From contig PLXC01000035.1 of the NCBI GenBank assembly GCA_003151275.1, positions 62,001-126,000 on the forward strand: a stretch of 64,000 nucleotides of DNA, given 5' to 3'. Under the pieces are notes generated by a model. It was not told the origin of the DNA and made no database searches. It saw only the letters and a program-made list of their open reading frames with translations. A program made the position numbers and the translations under genes. Numbering within the stretch: the first letter of the stretch is position 1; each line of letters starts with the position of its first letter. Positions 1 through 8,613 of this stretch are shown here, piece after piece. This DNA is from Candidatus Melainabacteria bacterium. Its GTDB lineage: Bacteria > Cyanobacteriota > Vampirovibrionia > Obscuribacterales > Obscuribacteraceae.

Positions 1-41
1 GTGGCATAAAGCCTTTAGCAGTCTCTTGTTACGAGCAAAGA

Positions 42-1328
42 GTGGATAACAATCAACGCGAGCTGATCATTGCGCAAAACCAGCAGCCTGATTCGATAAA
101 CGAAGGTCAGCAGCATCTTAGTCAGGCTCTAAGTACGCATCACAGGCAGCCGCAACAGCGAGCGGCGGCGGCTTCAGATAAGCAAGAAGACTCTTTAGTT
201 CTGGAGAAATATGGTGTTGCTCGCACCGTCGACCACGGGCTCGTGCAGTACAAAATGGCGGGTTCGACCGAGAACAAAATTTTGTTTGAAACATCTGCTG
301 GATCCACAGAATTCGAGCAATCCAAACACAAGCTAGACGCCATCACTCAAGAGAAAATCAACGACTTAAAATCCAAATACCATGTTTCGTTCAGCTTGGA
401 CAATGAGAACGCTGTACGCCCCTGGGTGCAAAGCAAAACGCACGCGGATAAGCTCGTACCAGGCGCCATGCTCAAGGCGCGAGCCCCGCGGTTAAGTGAA
501 TTGATGGGAGTCGAAGCAGCGCTCCAGTCATCGCAACCGAGTCAGCTTCTGAACGGCAAGCAGACTGGTCTTAAATTTTACTTTTTGAAAACGCCTACTT
601 TCGGCAAGAACACCTACGATGCTGGGCTTTACGCAGCAGATGAAAAAGGAAAACCTTCCGTATTTTTTGAACCGGACACGCAGCCTGACAGACCAATTAC
701 TGCTGCCGACGCGTTTCAAAAGCACGAGGATGTTAAAACCAGCATAGAGGCTCTCGCGACGCATGAAATAGCCCACAATGCTGAGTGGAATATGGGCTTA
801 TGGGATCCGGAGAAACTGAAGCCAATAGCAGAGAAACTTGGCTGGACTACTTCGAGCGACTCGTCATATTGGCTTTTGAAGGGAAACAGCGGAGAGTTCT
901 TCAGGCTCACAAACGACGGACTCAGTAGTGACAAGGGTTGGATACGCTGCGATGAGAAAGGCGCTGCCTTGGATAATGATGGCAAGCCCGTCGCCGATAC
1001 GAACGCTGCCCCTCATCTAACCAATACAGAAGTGCGTGACAGGGCTCTTGTTCGTCCTCCCACCGACTACTTCACAGCGCCCGATGAAATGCTTGCTGAT
1101 TCACTGATGCTTCTTAGAGTCGGTGAGACCGGTCGCAAGGAACTGGCCAAAAGTGGCAGCGACCTTTATAACGTAGTCAAAGATTTCGACCAGTCTGAAA
1201 TCGACTCTCGATTTGGTAAGGCGCCGGATGCTAGCTCCAAGAAAGTGCGCTTGCCAAACGGAAATCTCGTCGACAACAACGAAGATTCGCGCCAAGTCAT
1301 TTCCAGTTTTAATCAATCACTGACTTAA
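42..1328 (+). CDS. putative HExxH zinc metallopeptidase, hypothetical
   Basis: The 428-residue reading frame carries HEIAH at residues 241-245, the zinc-binding and catalytic motif of gluzincin-type metallopeptidases. A downstream acidic segment, PDEMLADS, has Glu349 as a possible third zinc ligand. There is no signal peptide at the proposed start; the first 50 residues are Gln/Ala-rich and look disordered. The GTG at 42 is chosen because it is the first plausible start, but the frame stays open to the left edge of the window, so the true N-terminus may lie outside it. I recognise no named family beyond the motif. Peptidase activity is inference; the fold is not shown by sequence alone. It is convergent with rpsB downstream. 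Confidence 0.6.
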   Translation: MDNNQRELIIAQNQQPDSINEGQQHLSQALSTHHRQPQQRAAAASDKQEDSLVLEKYGVARTVDHGLVQYKMAGSTENKILFETSAGSTEFEQSKHKLDAITQEKINDLKSKYHVSFSLDNENAVRPWVQSKTHADKLVPGAMLKARAPRLSELMGVEAALQSSQPSQLLNGKQTGLKFYFLKTPTFGKNTYDAGLYAADEKGKPSVFFEPDTQPDRPITAADAFQKHEDVKTSIEALATHEIAHNAEWNMGLWDPEKLKPIAEKLGWTTSSDSSYWLLKGNSGEFFRLTNDGLSSDKGWIRCDEKGAALDNDGKPVADTNAAPHLTNTEVRDRALVRPPTDYFTAPDEMLADSLMLLRVGETGRKELAKSGSDLYNVVKDFDQSEIDSRFGKAPDASSKKVRLPNGNLVDNNEDSRQVISSFNQSLT

Positions 1329-1396
1329 ATTGTTGTTGCTTTCGGCATGTGGAGTGTTCAGCCCAGCAAACAAAACTTGCCTGCGGAGCATGAGCA

Positions 1397-2224
1397 CTAA
1401 TTGTCCGAATCCCATTGACTGCCACTGAGGTTCGGCAGGCTGAGCACTATCTCCGTCGATCTAGTACCGGGGAATGGACGCTTTGGCACGCGCGACGGAT
1501 GGTTGTCTGGGGCATCGGGATCGTCGTTATCGTCTTCGAAAATATCTTTTTCTTCGTCTCCAATGATAGCGTCAGCTAACAACCTAGTGATGAGTTTAAT
1601 AGATCTTCTAGAGTCATCATTGGCTGGTATCACATAATCAATTCCGTCTGGATTACAGTTGGTATCAACTATTCCCAATGTGGTGCAACGTACTTTTGAA
1701 GCTTCAGAAACTGCGATGGATTCTCGCGTTTGATCAATGATGATCAAAACATCTGGACGTCCGCGCATATTCTTTATTCCGCCGAGCGATTGCTCAAGCT
1801 TGAATAATTCGCGATTTAGCTTTGCAAGTTCTTTCTTAGGACGACGATAAAATTCGCCAGATTCACGCATCGATTCGAGTTCATTCAACCGAAGCATTCT
1901 GAGGCGAATAGTCTCGAAGTTTGTTAACGTGCCACCGAGCCAACGGCGATTGACAAAGAATGCCCTGCAGCGCCTAGCCTCTTCTTCTACAATCTCCACA
2001 GCTTGTTTCTTTGTACCGACAAAGACAATGTTCTTTTTATCGCGAACTGCTGTGCGCAAATAATCGCAAGCATTTTGAATCCCACTCTGTGTTTGCAAAA
2101 GATCGATAACATGAATCCCATTTCGAGAATCATAAATAAACCGCCGCATCTTTGGATTCCATTCTCGAGTTCGATGTCCAAAGTGGACACCGGCTTCTAG
2201 TAACTGTTTCAATGATGCTGACAA
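1397..2224 (-). CDS. rpsB: 30S ribosomal protein S2, orphan
   Basis: The protein has the S2 hallmarks in order: LLEAGVHFGH near the N-terminus, NPKMRRFIYDSRNGIHVIDL, VGTKKQA, RWLGGTLTNFETI, a coiled-coil region, LGGIKNMRGRPD, and VDTNCNPDGIDYVIPANDDS. S2 binds the small-subunit head and is needed for S1 assembly. The start is a TTG at 2224 preceded by AGAGGAAACGAT. At 275 residues it is longer than usual because of a C-terminal extension, first Asp-rich (IFEDDNDDPDAPDN) then basic and proline-rich. In most bacteria rpsB is followed by tsf; here no tsf is present, and the next gene is the unrelated metallopeptidase-like gene on the other strand. It may be the only S2 of the genome or a second, specialised copy. 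Confidence 0.93.
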   Translation of the reverse strand: MSASLKQLLEAGVHFGHRTREWNPKMRRFIYDSRNGIHVIDLLQTQSGIQNACDYLRTAVRDKKNIVFVGTKKQAVEIVEEEARRCRAFFVNRRWLGGTLTNFETIRLRMLRLNELESMRESGEFYRRPKKELAKLNRELFKLEQSLGGIKNMRGRPDVLIIIDQTRESIAVSEASKVRCTTLGIVDTNCNPDGIDYVIPANDDSRRSIKLITRLLADAIIGDEEKDIFEDDNDDPDAPDNHPSRVPKRPFPGTRSTEIVLSLPNLSGSQWDSDN

Positions 2225-2381
2225 ATCGTTTCCTCTAAGGACGAGAACCTGATAGTCGACTTATTCCCTTTGGAAACAACTTGATCACTGAATGTGCTGG
2301 CCTTCGGAAATTTCCAAGTAGCCCCGCCACATCTCAAAGCCAACTTGAACTTGCATTCCGATCCACAAGCTAACGTTCGAC

Positions 2382-2789
2382 CTAGTGGTTGTCCCAATTT
2401 TCCGGAGTGAAGATATGTAGCTCCGCAGGCTCAGGAAGACGCTCGATAGTCGTACCATCATCTTTGTAGATCTTGAGTTCACTCATAAGTCCCAAATTTG
2501 TATGCAACAAAATATGCACGTGCACTTGACTCAATGCTTCGTAGGGCGCGGTGTCACTATAAGTTGCTTCCACAGGCACAGGATATTTGAATATCGTTCG
2601 CACCTGATTAGCGACCTTCAATTCGAGCGAAGCCTCACCATCAATCTCACGTACCTCAAGGTTTGGCAGTTGTTTCCTAAGAACTTCAGCACCAGGAAAA
2701 TCTGCTGCGAGCATTCTTTCCAAAATGCCTAGTTCGATTACAGAAACCGGACGCCATTTACTGTGCATGGAGGAATATTTTCTCCGCAA
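2382..2789 (-). CDS. small conserved protein, DUF6984-like
   Basis: This is a protein of about 135 residues with a conserved-looking N-terminal core (WRPVSVIELGILERMLAADF, then PGAEVLRKQLPNLEV) followed by a beta-rich half with a His-rich stretch (VHVHILLH). The pattern resembles the small DUF6984-type proteins I know by sequence style; that is from memory and not certain. I prefer the TTG start at 2789, which has GAAGGT about nine bases upstream. A longer frame beginning with TTG at 2840 would overlap the end of the broken alcohol dehydrogenase gene, which is read in the same direction. The function is unknown. It ends about 160 bases before the S2 start and may share a transcript with it. 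Confidence 0.55.
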   Translation of the reverse strand: MRRKYSSMHSKWRPVSVIELGILERMLAADFPGAEVLRKQLPNLEVREIDGEASLELKVANQVRTIFKYPVPVEATYSDTAPYEALSQVHVHILLHTNLGLMSELKIYKDDGTTIERLPEPAELHIFTPENWDNH

Positions 2790-2817
2790 AACAAAGTGAC
2801 CTTCAACCAGTAAAACC

Positions 2818-3832
2818 TCACTTCCCTGTCGTAAGCACAACTCGAAATTTCGCCGAACCGCTCATCATTCTTTCGTAGGCTTCGGTGGCGCGTTCGAGTG
2901 GGAACTCTTCGTTCATCGAGCGCACATCGGTAAGCACGCTGAACTTGAGAGTGTCTTCTGAGTCGATGGCGGTTCCCGAGGCCCAGCCTTTTATCGCGAG
3001 ACGAGGTCCAATTAACTGTAAACTTGAAAACGAAAATGGCTCCCCTGCTGCACCTAGGATGATAAGCGTACCGTCCACATCTAGTCCACCAATGGTGGCA
3101 GCCATGGCATCACTATTGGTGACAGTCGCTAAAACGACTTTTGCACCGCCTAATTTTTTGAGTTCATCGGCGACGTTGCTAGCTTTGCTGTCATTGATGC
3201 GCACCAAGTTTTTTAGCCAGTTCTTCTTTTTCTTTGCCTCGCGCGATCGCTACGGTTTTGAAGCCCATCCGCTTAGCGTACTGCACTCCAAGATGACCAA
3301 GTCCGCCAATCCCAAGAATGGCAACAACATCGCCGCTGCGCGCCGCACTATTGCGTAGCGCGTTGAACGTTGTGATTCCGGCGCAAAGAAGCGGACCAGC
3401 TTCAACCGCCTTCAATTCATCCGGGATGAGCGCCAGAGCTTGGGTCGGCGCAATCATGTAATCCGCGTATCCGCCGTCATATGAAATGCCGACTATCAGT
3501 CCCTTTTGGCATGTGAGGAAATCGCCGCGTCGGCAAGACTTGCATTCTCCGCAATGTCCGCCATACCAGCCAACGCCAACTCTTTGTCCAACTTTCCAAT
3601 CCGTTACTCCGGGTCCAACGGCGTCGATGACTCCCGCCACTTCGTGACCAGGCACTCTTGGATATTGCACGCCAGGCCAATGACCCTCTTTTATCATTGA
3701 ATCGCTGTGGCAGATGCCGCACGCTTGCACTTTGATCAACACGTGCCCAGCGATAGGTTGCGGAATATCTCTCTCAACTAGTTCGAAGGCTCCGCCCGCC
3801 TTTGCCACCTGAACTGCTCGCATTTTTGCCAT
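2818..3832 (-). pseudogene. zinc-dependent alcohol dehydrogenase, frameshifted
   Basis: Two overlapping frames together make one medium-chain zinc alcohol dehydrogenase. The first (3832-3191) starts MAKMRAVQV after GAGGAACAACAG and holds the catalytic-zinc CGICHSD, GHEVAG, the structural-zinc cysteines in CGECKSCRRGDFLTC and the NAD-binding GIGGLGHLGVQYAK. It stops right after KKLGAHQ. The second frame resumes with INDSKASNVADELKKLGG and runs to the normal C-terminus. Family members read through this point as roughly GAH-Y-I-D-SKAS, so a few bases (net minus one, modulo three) are missing near 3191-3207. Either the gene is recently inactivated, or there is a sequencing error in an intact gene of about 340 residues. 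The reaction would be NAD(P)-dependent oxidation or reduction of alcohols and aldehydes. Confidence 0.85.
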
Positions 3833-3949
3833 CTGTTGTTCCTCACGATAATCGGGTCGCCATGTTTGTCTGCACTTGCCAACAAAGGATTGCCTGCAAG
3901 GCATATGGTATAACTCTTGCTGCTTCAGATTGTGAAAATGTGCAGTTGC

Positions 3950-4471
3950 ATGACAGTAATTCTCCCCGCTCACGAATTTTTAGATCGCCTGGGTATTTCG
4001 TATAAAAGGCTTTCTTTTCCGCCAACTACCGAAAAGGGCGCTGCCAATGTCGCACAGGCGCTCGGTTTTACCGAACGCCAAATGGTCAAGACACTGATCT
4101 TTGAAACTGACAAGCCCGAGCATGCTTTAGTAATGGTCGGTGCGGATCAGAATGTGGTATCAGGTCACCTCAAGAAAGTTCTTGGATCCAGAAACATAAA
4201 AATGGCGGCACCAGATGTGGTGATTGAAGTAACTGGATATGCCATAGGCTCCATTCCGCCTTTTCACTGGCAGCCGAAAGGATTTCGAACTGTCTTGGAC
4301 GAATCTCTTGCTCGCCTGGAAGTTCTGGGAGTGGGTGCTGGACAGTGGGGTGAAGAAATCATCATCACTCCGCACGACTTAGTTCAAGCGACCAACGCAA
4401 TAGTTGCCAATCTCACCGACAAAGATTCACCAGTGAACATGGTGACGGATTTGAAGAACCTCTTCTGTTAA
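3950..4471 (+). CDS. ybaK: YbaK/EbsC-type aminoacyl-tRNA deacylase
   Basis: The protein matches the YbaK/ProX editing fold: an N-terminal helix (PAHEFLDRLGISYKRLSF), then VAQALGFTERQMVKTLIFE, a central lysine-containing strand, DVVIEVTGYAIGSIPPF and the closing GVGAGQWGEEIIITPHDLV. The family hydrolyses mischarged tRNA such as Cys-tRNA(Pro) in the cytoplasm. I chose the ATG at 3950 (MTVILPAHEF, 173 aa) because homologues begin at about this point; the frame extends upstream to 3917. No strong ribosome site is visible. The gene is divergent from the broken alcohol dehydrogenase, sharing a gap of about 120 bases. The substrate cannot be told from the sequence. Confidence 0.82.
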   Translation: MTVILPAHEFLDRLGISYKRLSFPPTTEKGAANVAQALGFTERQMVKTLIFETDKPEHALVMVGADQNVVSGHLKKVLGSRNIKMAAPDVVIEVTGYAIGSIPPFHWQPKGFRTVLDESLARLEVLGVGAGQWGEEIIITPHDLVQATNAIVANLTDKDSPVNMVTDLKNLFC

Positions 4472-4559
4472 ATTAGGCGCATTCTTATTGGCACGAGCAC
4501 TTCATCCAACCGCCGGTCGTTCGAGAGCCCTCAAGTTGGCAAGTTAAGATAGAAAAAAA

Positions 4560-5318
4560 ATGAAAACAATTGCACTTGGAATGACACTCGTTTTAGCGCT
4601 GCAGGTCACATTCGTTTTTCAAGCAAATGCACAAAGTAAACCTATCGTTGTTTTAGATCCCGGTCACAGCGGCAAAGCAGTCAGAAGCGTGGATGCAAAA
4701 ACGGGTTTGAATGATTACGATTACCCAAACCATCCAGAAATGGAAGAAACATATAGAGTCGCAAAAGATGTTGGAGCGCGGTTGGAAAAAGCTGGCTACA
4801 AAGTAATTTACACAAAGCAAAAAATAGATGACACGGTTTCTTTGCGCGAACGTGCCACCATCGCTCAAAATGCACATGCAGCAATTGGTGTCAGCATTCA
4901 CAACGATCATGGTAAAACATATAAATCGTTTGGTCAGGTTTATGCGCAGAGCGTCGGACTTTGGCGCGGTGGCAGCCTTTCCAAACCAAAAGCAGTCTTC
5001 CAAAATAAACAAGTAGCTGGGACTAGCGAAGCATATGCAAAAACGTTTGCCAAAGAACGGACAAAAGTAGAAGAGCACGTAGTGTCTGTGACGCCGATCA
5101 GTTTCAACAATCGATCGGGAATTGAACCCGGCAACATTCCGCAAGTGATGCTGTTCGCGGGCACGGGCCCGCACGAGGTGCCATGGATATACAACGAAGT
5201 CGGTGGCATAGGCATTGGACGAAAGCAGGAAACGCTTTATGCAGAAGGATTATCAAATGCGATACAGAAATGTGTTCCAATTTCGCGCGAAGCATTAAAA
5301 AAAGACGTTGCGAAATGA
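4560..5318 (+). CDS. N-acetylmuramoyl-L-alanine amidase (Amidase_3), secreted
   Basis: A signal peptide (MKTIALGMTLVLALQVTFVF, cleavage probably after QANA) precedes a single Amidase_3 domain. The zinc ligands are visible: His in VLDPGHSG, Glu in NHPEMEET and His in VSIHNDH; a late Glu in the GPHEVPWIYNEVGG region fits the catalytic residue. The family cuts the bond between muramic acid and the stem peptide of peptidoglycan. At 252 residues it is a minimal catalytic enzyme with no AMIN, SH3 or LysM wall-binding domain. It probably acts in the periplasm in cell separation or wall recycling. It lies just upstream of panE on the same strand but is likely transcribed separately. Confidence 0.88.
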   Translation: MKTIALGMTLVLALQVTFVFQANAQSKPIVVLDPGHSGKAVRSVDAKTGLNDYDYPNHPEMEETYRVAKDVGARLEKAGYKVIYTKQKIDDTVSLRERATIAQNAHAAIGVSIHNDHGKTYKSFGQVYAQSVGLWRGGSLSKPKAVFQNKQVAGTSEAYAKTFAKERTKVEEHVVSVTPISFNNRSGIEPGNIPQVMLFAGTGPHEVPWIYNEVGGIGIGRKQETLYAEGLSNAIQKCVPISREALKKDVAK

Positions 5319-5392
5319 ATAAATCGATAAAGTTTCTGTCTACCATTTGAAACATCAATGTACTATTTAAATCGGTATCAAAGGAGATTTCA

Positions 5393-6313
5393 GTGCGCAC
5401 ACTTATTTTAGGCGCAGGAGCCACTGGTGGTTACTTCGGAGCGAGACTTTTAGAAAGCGGGGCAGACGTTACCTTTCTTGTCAGACCACGTAGAGCGCAA
5501 CAACTGCGAGAGCAGGGACTGATAATCAAAAGCATAAGCGGTGATGTAAACATCAAGGATGTCTCGATCATCGAAGCGGCGAAGGAAGCCTACGACCTCG
5601 TAATACTTTCTTGCAAAGCGTTTGATTTGGCTAGTGCGATTGAAACAATTAGGCCTTCGGTTGGTGCAAATACAACAATTTTGCCGCTGTTGAATGGACT
5701 CAGACACCTCGAGCATTTGCAGCGAGACTTCGATCCTCAGCGCGTCATCGGTGGGATGTGCATCATCTCAGCGACCGTTGATGAGCAAGGACAAATTATG
5801 CATCTAAATGATCAACACACGCTGAAGTTTGGAGAACTCAACGGAGAAATGACCCCACGGATACAAGCGATAAAAGAGTTGACCGATCCGACAAAAAACA
5901 AATCCATTGCAAGTACACACATCCAACAAGACATGTGGGAAAAGTGGGTGATGCTCGCGACCCTTGCCGCGATGAATTGTTTGATGAGAGCCAACATCGG
6001 CGAAATCGCACGCTCGCCGGGAGGAAAACAAATAACAGAGCAGTTATTCAATGAGTGCTTATCTGTATTCAAAGCGCATGGATTTGAGCCTCGCGAGCAG
6101 TTCGTCGCAGACACTTTGGCAAGATCAATAGACGAAAAGTCCACGCTTGTCGCATCGATGCTCCGAGATCTTGAACGCGGCAACAATGTCGAAGGAGATC
6201 AAATTATCGGCGATTTAATCGCGCGTGCGGAAGCGAAAAACATCCCAGCTCCGGTGCTGAAAATCGCTTACTGTCATGTCAAAGCTTATGAGCAAAGACG
6301 CGGTCGAAGTTAA
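5393..6313 (+). CDS. panE: 2-dehydropantoate 2-reductase (ApbA/PanE family)
   Basis: The N-terminus (LILGAGATGGYFGARLLESG) is the Rossmann NADP-binding loop of ketopantoate reductases. It is followed by VTFLVRPRR, the ILSCKAFDL region, LLNGLRH and the C-terminal helical domain with KWVMLATLAAMNCLMRANIG. The 306-residue length is typical. The enzyme reduces 2-dehydropantoate to pantoate with NADPH for coenzyme A synthesis. The GTG start at 5393 has an excellent AAAGGAGA site. Some family members act on other 2-oxo acids, so the precise substrate is inferred. The REP-like hairpin repeats begin immediately after its stop codon. Confidence 0.88.
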   Translation: MRTLILGAGATGGYFGARLLESGADVTFLVRPRRAQQLREQGLIIKSISGDVNIKDVSIIEAAKEAYDLVILSCKAFDLASAIETIRPSVGANTTILPLLNGLRHLEHLQRDFDPQRVIGGMCIISATVDEQGQIMHLNDQHTLKFGELNGEMTPRIQAIKELTDPTKNKSIASTHIQQDMWEKWVMLATLAAMNCLMRANIGEIARSPGGKQITEQLFNECLSVFKAHGFEPREQFVADTLARSIDEKSTLVASMLRDLERGNNVEGDQIIGDLIARAEAKNIPAPVLKIAYCHVKAYEQRRGRS

Positions 6314-6314
6314 T

Positions 6315-6460
6315 CGAAGCACGCAAGATGCATGCGCTCCATTTCGGTCTAGTTGGTGATTAAACACTCTCGAAGCACGCAAGATGCGTGCGCTCCATTT
6401 CGTCTAGTTCAGTGATTGAACAATCTCGAAGCCACGCAAGATGCGTGCTATCCATATCGG
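6315..6460. repeat. REP-like tandem repeat, three units of 56-bp period
   Basis: Three copies start at 6315, 6371 and 6427, spaced exactly 56 bp. Each unit holds a short hairpin of the form GCACGCA-AGA-TGCGTGC (first copy with one change) followed by the constant tail GCTCCATTTCG, then a less conserved spacer. The third copy is degenerate (one inserted base in the hairpin, altered tail). The same tail after different hairpins occurs at 9494-9569. This looks like a REP/BIME-type intergenic element. Confidence 0.8.
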
Positions 6461-6507
6461 GTCAGTTCTTGTGCTAATGTTAGTGCAGAACTCAACGGGC
6501 GCTGAAA

Positions 6508-7299
6508 ATGTTCCTTGCATTAGTAGTTTGTTTTGGATGGATTTTCGCTCTGTGCGTGCACGAATTTTGCCACGCACTTGTGGCCTACGCTGGCGGCGAC
6601 AAATCTGTCAAAGACAAAGGCTACTTGAGTCTCAATCCAATTAAATACGCCGATCCTGGACTGACACTAGTCGTGCCGATTGTGATGCTGATGATAGGCG
6701 GCATTGCTCTGCCTGGCGCCGCTGTTTACATAAACAGAAACGCTCTGCGCAATCGATTTTGGCACTCAGCCGTATCAGCGGCGGGACCGTTCGGCAGCGC
6801 GATCATGATTTTTGTCTATGCGCTGCCGTTCATGCTCAACTTAGTGCCACCCAATACCGACAATTGGATTTATCCGGCGCTGGCTTTCTTGGTTCTACTA
6901 CAAATCCTGGCGTTTATCCTAAACTCACTACCCATTCCGCCTCTCGACGGTTACGGAGTAATCGAGCCTCTGCTACCACGACCTGTGCGGGCTGCTATGG
7001 ATCAGTTCGGTCGATACGGAATTTGGATTGTTTTCGGTCTTTTGTGGTTCGTGCAGCCATTGAACGCCTTATTGTGGGACACGGCACTGACTTTAGCAAT
7101 GCTTCTTCAAGTCCCACAAGAGATGATTGCAGTTGGATATAAATTGTTTTCACAGCAAAAGTTTTACCTTGTGCTCGTTCTGATTGGAATCATGATGCTC
7201 AGCCGTCTCGGCAAGAAAGATAAGCCACAGCGGTTATACACGGATGAGCCTCCAGCTCCCATCAGAGCAAGCGCTCCGCACCGAGAAGAACAGCCTTAA
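6508..7299 (+). CDS. site-2 protease family membrane metallopeptidase (M50)
   Basis: HEFCH at residues 18-22, inside the first membrane helix, is the zinc-binding HExxH of site-2 proteases. The partner motif NSLPIPPLDGYG in a later helix supplies the third zinc ligand (Asp). About five or six hydrophobic segments are visible in 263 residues. The compact layout with no PDZ domain matches short bacterial and archaeal M50 proteins such as the YwhC/SpoIVFB-like groups. These enzymes cleave membrane-embedded substrates, often in signalling; the substrate here is unknown. The hydrophilic C-terminal tail is Pro/Ala/Glu-rich. The ATG at 6508 gives the usual start just before the first helix. Confidence 0.87.
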   Translation: MFLALVVCFGWIFALCVHEFCHALVAYAGGDKSVKDKGYLSLNPIKYADPGLTLVVPIVMLMIGGIALPGAAVYINRNALRNRFWHSAVSAAGPFGSAIMIFVYALPFMLNLVPPNTDNWIYPALAFLVLLQILAFILNSLPIPPLDGYGVIEPLLPRPVRAAMDQFGRYGIWIVFGLLWFVQPLNALLWDTALTLAMLLQVPQEMIAVGYKLFSQQKFYLVLVLIGIMMLSRLGKKDKPQRLYTDEPPAPIRASAPHREEQP

Positions 7300-7426
7300 A
7301 TCGTGGAACCATTACTGATACCACACCGTCCGAAACGGTAGCATTTCACTGTGCCTTTGTTGATCGTCACGCAACAGTCACAACACATCAGTAAATTGAT
7401 TCTATTGAACGCAAGAGGGACATCCA

Positions 7427-7573
7427 ATGAACGACTACAACTCGATCGTCAAAACGCTTAAAATCATCCGTGTTTTCTCATGCAACATCGACATGAAGTC
7501 TTGCTTTGAAGCATTCAACGACGAAAGTAAAGAGAACCAAAACAAAGAAGCTTCATCTCAGAAGGCTGCATAG
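7427..7573 (+). CDS. small protein, 48 aa, unknown
   Basis: In the 430-base gap between the M50 protease and the next gene there is a 48-codon frame beginning MNDYNSIVKTLKIIRVFSCN. It is preceded by a good ribosome site (AGAGGGACATCCA-ATG) and ends with a Lys/Gln/Ala-rich tail. It has a short hydrophobic patch but no clear membrane helix, and two Cys residues. No family is recognised. The ribosome site and sensible composition are the only support. The rest of the gap shows nothing I can name. Confidence 0.45.
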   Translation: MNDYNSIVKTLKIIRVFSCNIDMKSCFEAFNDESKENQNKEASSQKAA

Positions 7574-7731
7574 ATACATCCGAGCTTGCCGCCGAACTGC
7601 CGCCCCGAACTCGACTGCGCCTTTGCCGGTCCCTGCGACTAATTCGCCAACCTCTTGCTTGCTATTTCTTTTGAATTAATTGCGGAACTTCGATAGCTCT
7701 GCACTTCGATAGCTCTTCGTTTCCCGCAGTA

Positions 7732-8241
7732 TCATTTAGCAAAGTTCAAGTTAACCGTTGCTTTCCGACTTTTCTTAACCGTGATGGCTACATCATTGCC
7801 GACTTCTTCAAACTTGAAGTCGTCGAACCAGACTGTGCCCTTTCCGTTCAATAGAACACCGAAAGCTATTTCGGTTGCTTTGCCAGGAACATCAAGCACC
7901 ACGTCATACCTTTTCCAGTCATTGGTGCCTTTGATCTGCCGATTAAACATATTGTCGAATGCGAGTGGCTTGCCGGGTTCTGGTCCATCAACACGCATCC
8001 ACATTCCAGCCCAATCGGCACTTTCTGATTTTACAAAACCAGTCAGACGCACTCTCTTGTCTAAATATTTCTCTGCCGAAAAGGTCTGCATCAACGTGCC
8101 ACCCCCCTCGGGCTCTGTTTCTCCAGTGAACTTCACGCAACCGCACTTGTCACTATTGTTGTGATGAACGTCTTCATCGACGCCCATATCGTACTGTTCA
8201 GGATTGGAACCCGTCTTTATCCAGCCTTCTGGTAATTTCAT
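7732..8241 (-). CDS. beta-sandwich (galactose-binding-like) protein, unknown
   Basis: The 169-residue protein has no signal peptide. Its core reads like a jelly-roll carbohydrate-binding or CIA30-type beta sandwich: LMQTFSAEKYLDKRVRLTGF, then SADWAGMWMRVDGP, DWKRYDVVLDVP, and GKGTVWFDDFKFEEV. This pattern is common as a C-terminal module in AraC-type regulators and secreted hydrolases; here it stands alone. Two close Cys (CGC) lie near residue 33. Ligand and role are unknown. It may share a transcript with the small frame upstream on the same strand. Confidence 0.6.
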   Translation of the reverse strand: MKLPEGWIKTGSNPEQYDMGVDEDVHHNNSDKCGCVKFTGETEPEGGGTLMQTFSAEKYLDKRVRLTGFVKSESADWAGMWMRVDGPEPGKPLAFDNMFNRQIKGTNDWKRYDVVLDVPGKATEIAFGVLLNGKGTVWFDDFKFEEVGNDVAITVKKSRKATVNLNFAK

Positions 8242-8355
8242 TTTCTCATCCTTAAGCTCATCCTTGAGCGAACCTTTGCAGATGCAAATGCGGCGGTGCT
8301 AGGTATCAATGATACAAGCACCGCCGACATTCTGAGAAGCACATGAAGACATCTA

Positions 8356-8577
8356 CTAGCTCGCCTTTTCAGGGACAGAACCTTCTAACGCTGGGCCGGC
8401 GCCGGATATATCCGCGCTGGTAATCTGTACCGAAACATCTCTCTGGATTTTGACGTCGTATTGTTGGGCTTTCAATTTGATTAATTCGATGATTAGAATC
8501 AAAATGGACTTTCTGCTCGCTGGAATGGAAGTGCGGCTATCCGAATCAGATAACCCAATTTTTTGCCAGAAATGCAC
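8356..8577 (-). CDS. possible small protein, 73 aa
   Basis: A 73-codon frame with a GTG start has a plausible amphipathic middle (SRKSILILIIELIKLKAQQ) and an Ala/Gly/Ser-rich end. No ribosome site is evident and no family is recognised. It lies on the same strand and upstream of the beta-sandwich gene and divergent from the DUF2071 gene, so it could be a leader gene or chance. Treat as tentative. Confidence 0.33.
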   Translation of the reverse strand: MHFWQKIGLSDSDSRTSIPASRKSILILIIELIKLKAQQYDVKIQRDVSVQITSADISGAGPALEGSVPEKAS

Positions 8578-8613
8578 TGCATCACATCATAAGGAAAGGT
8601 CAAATAATTCAGA

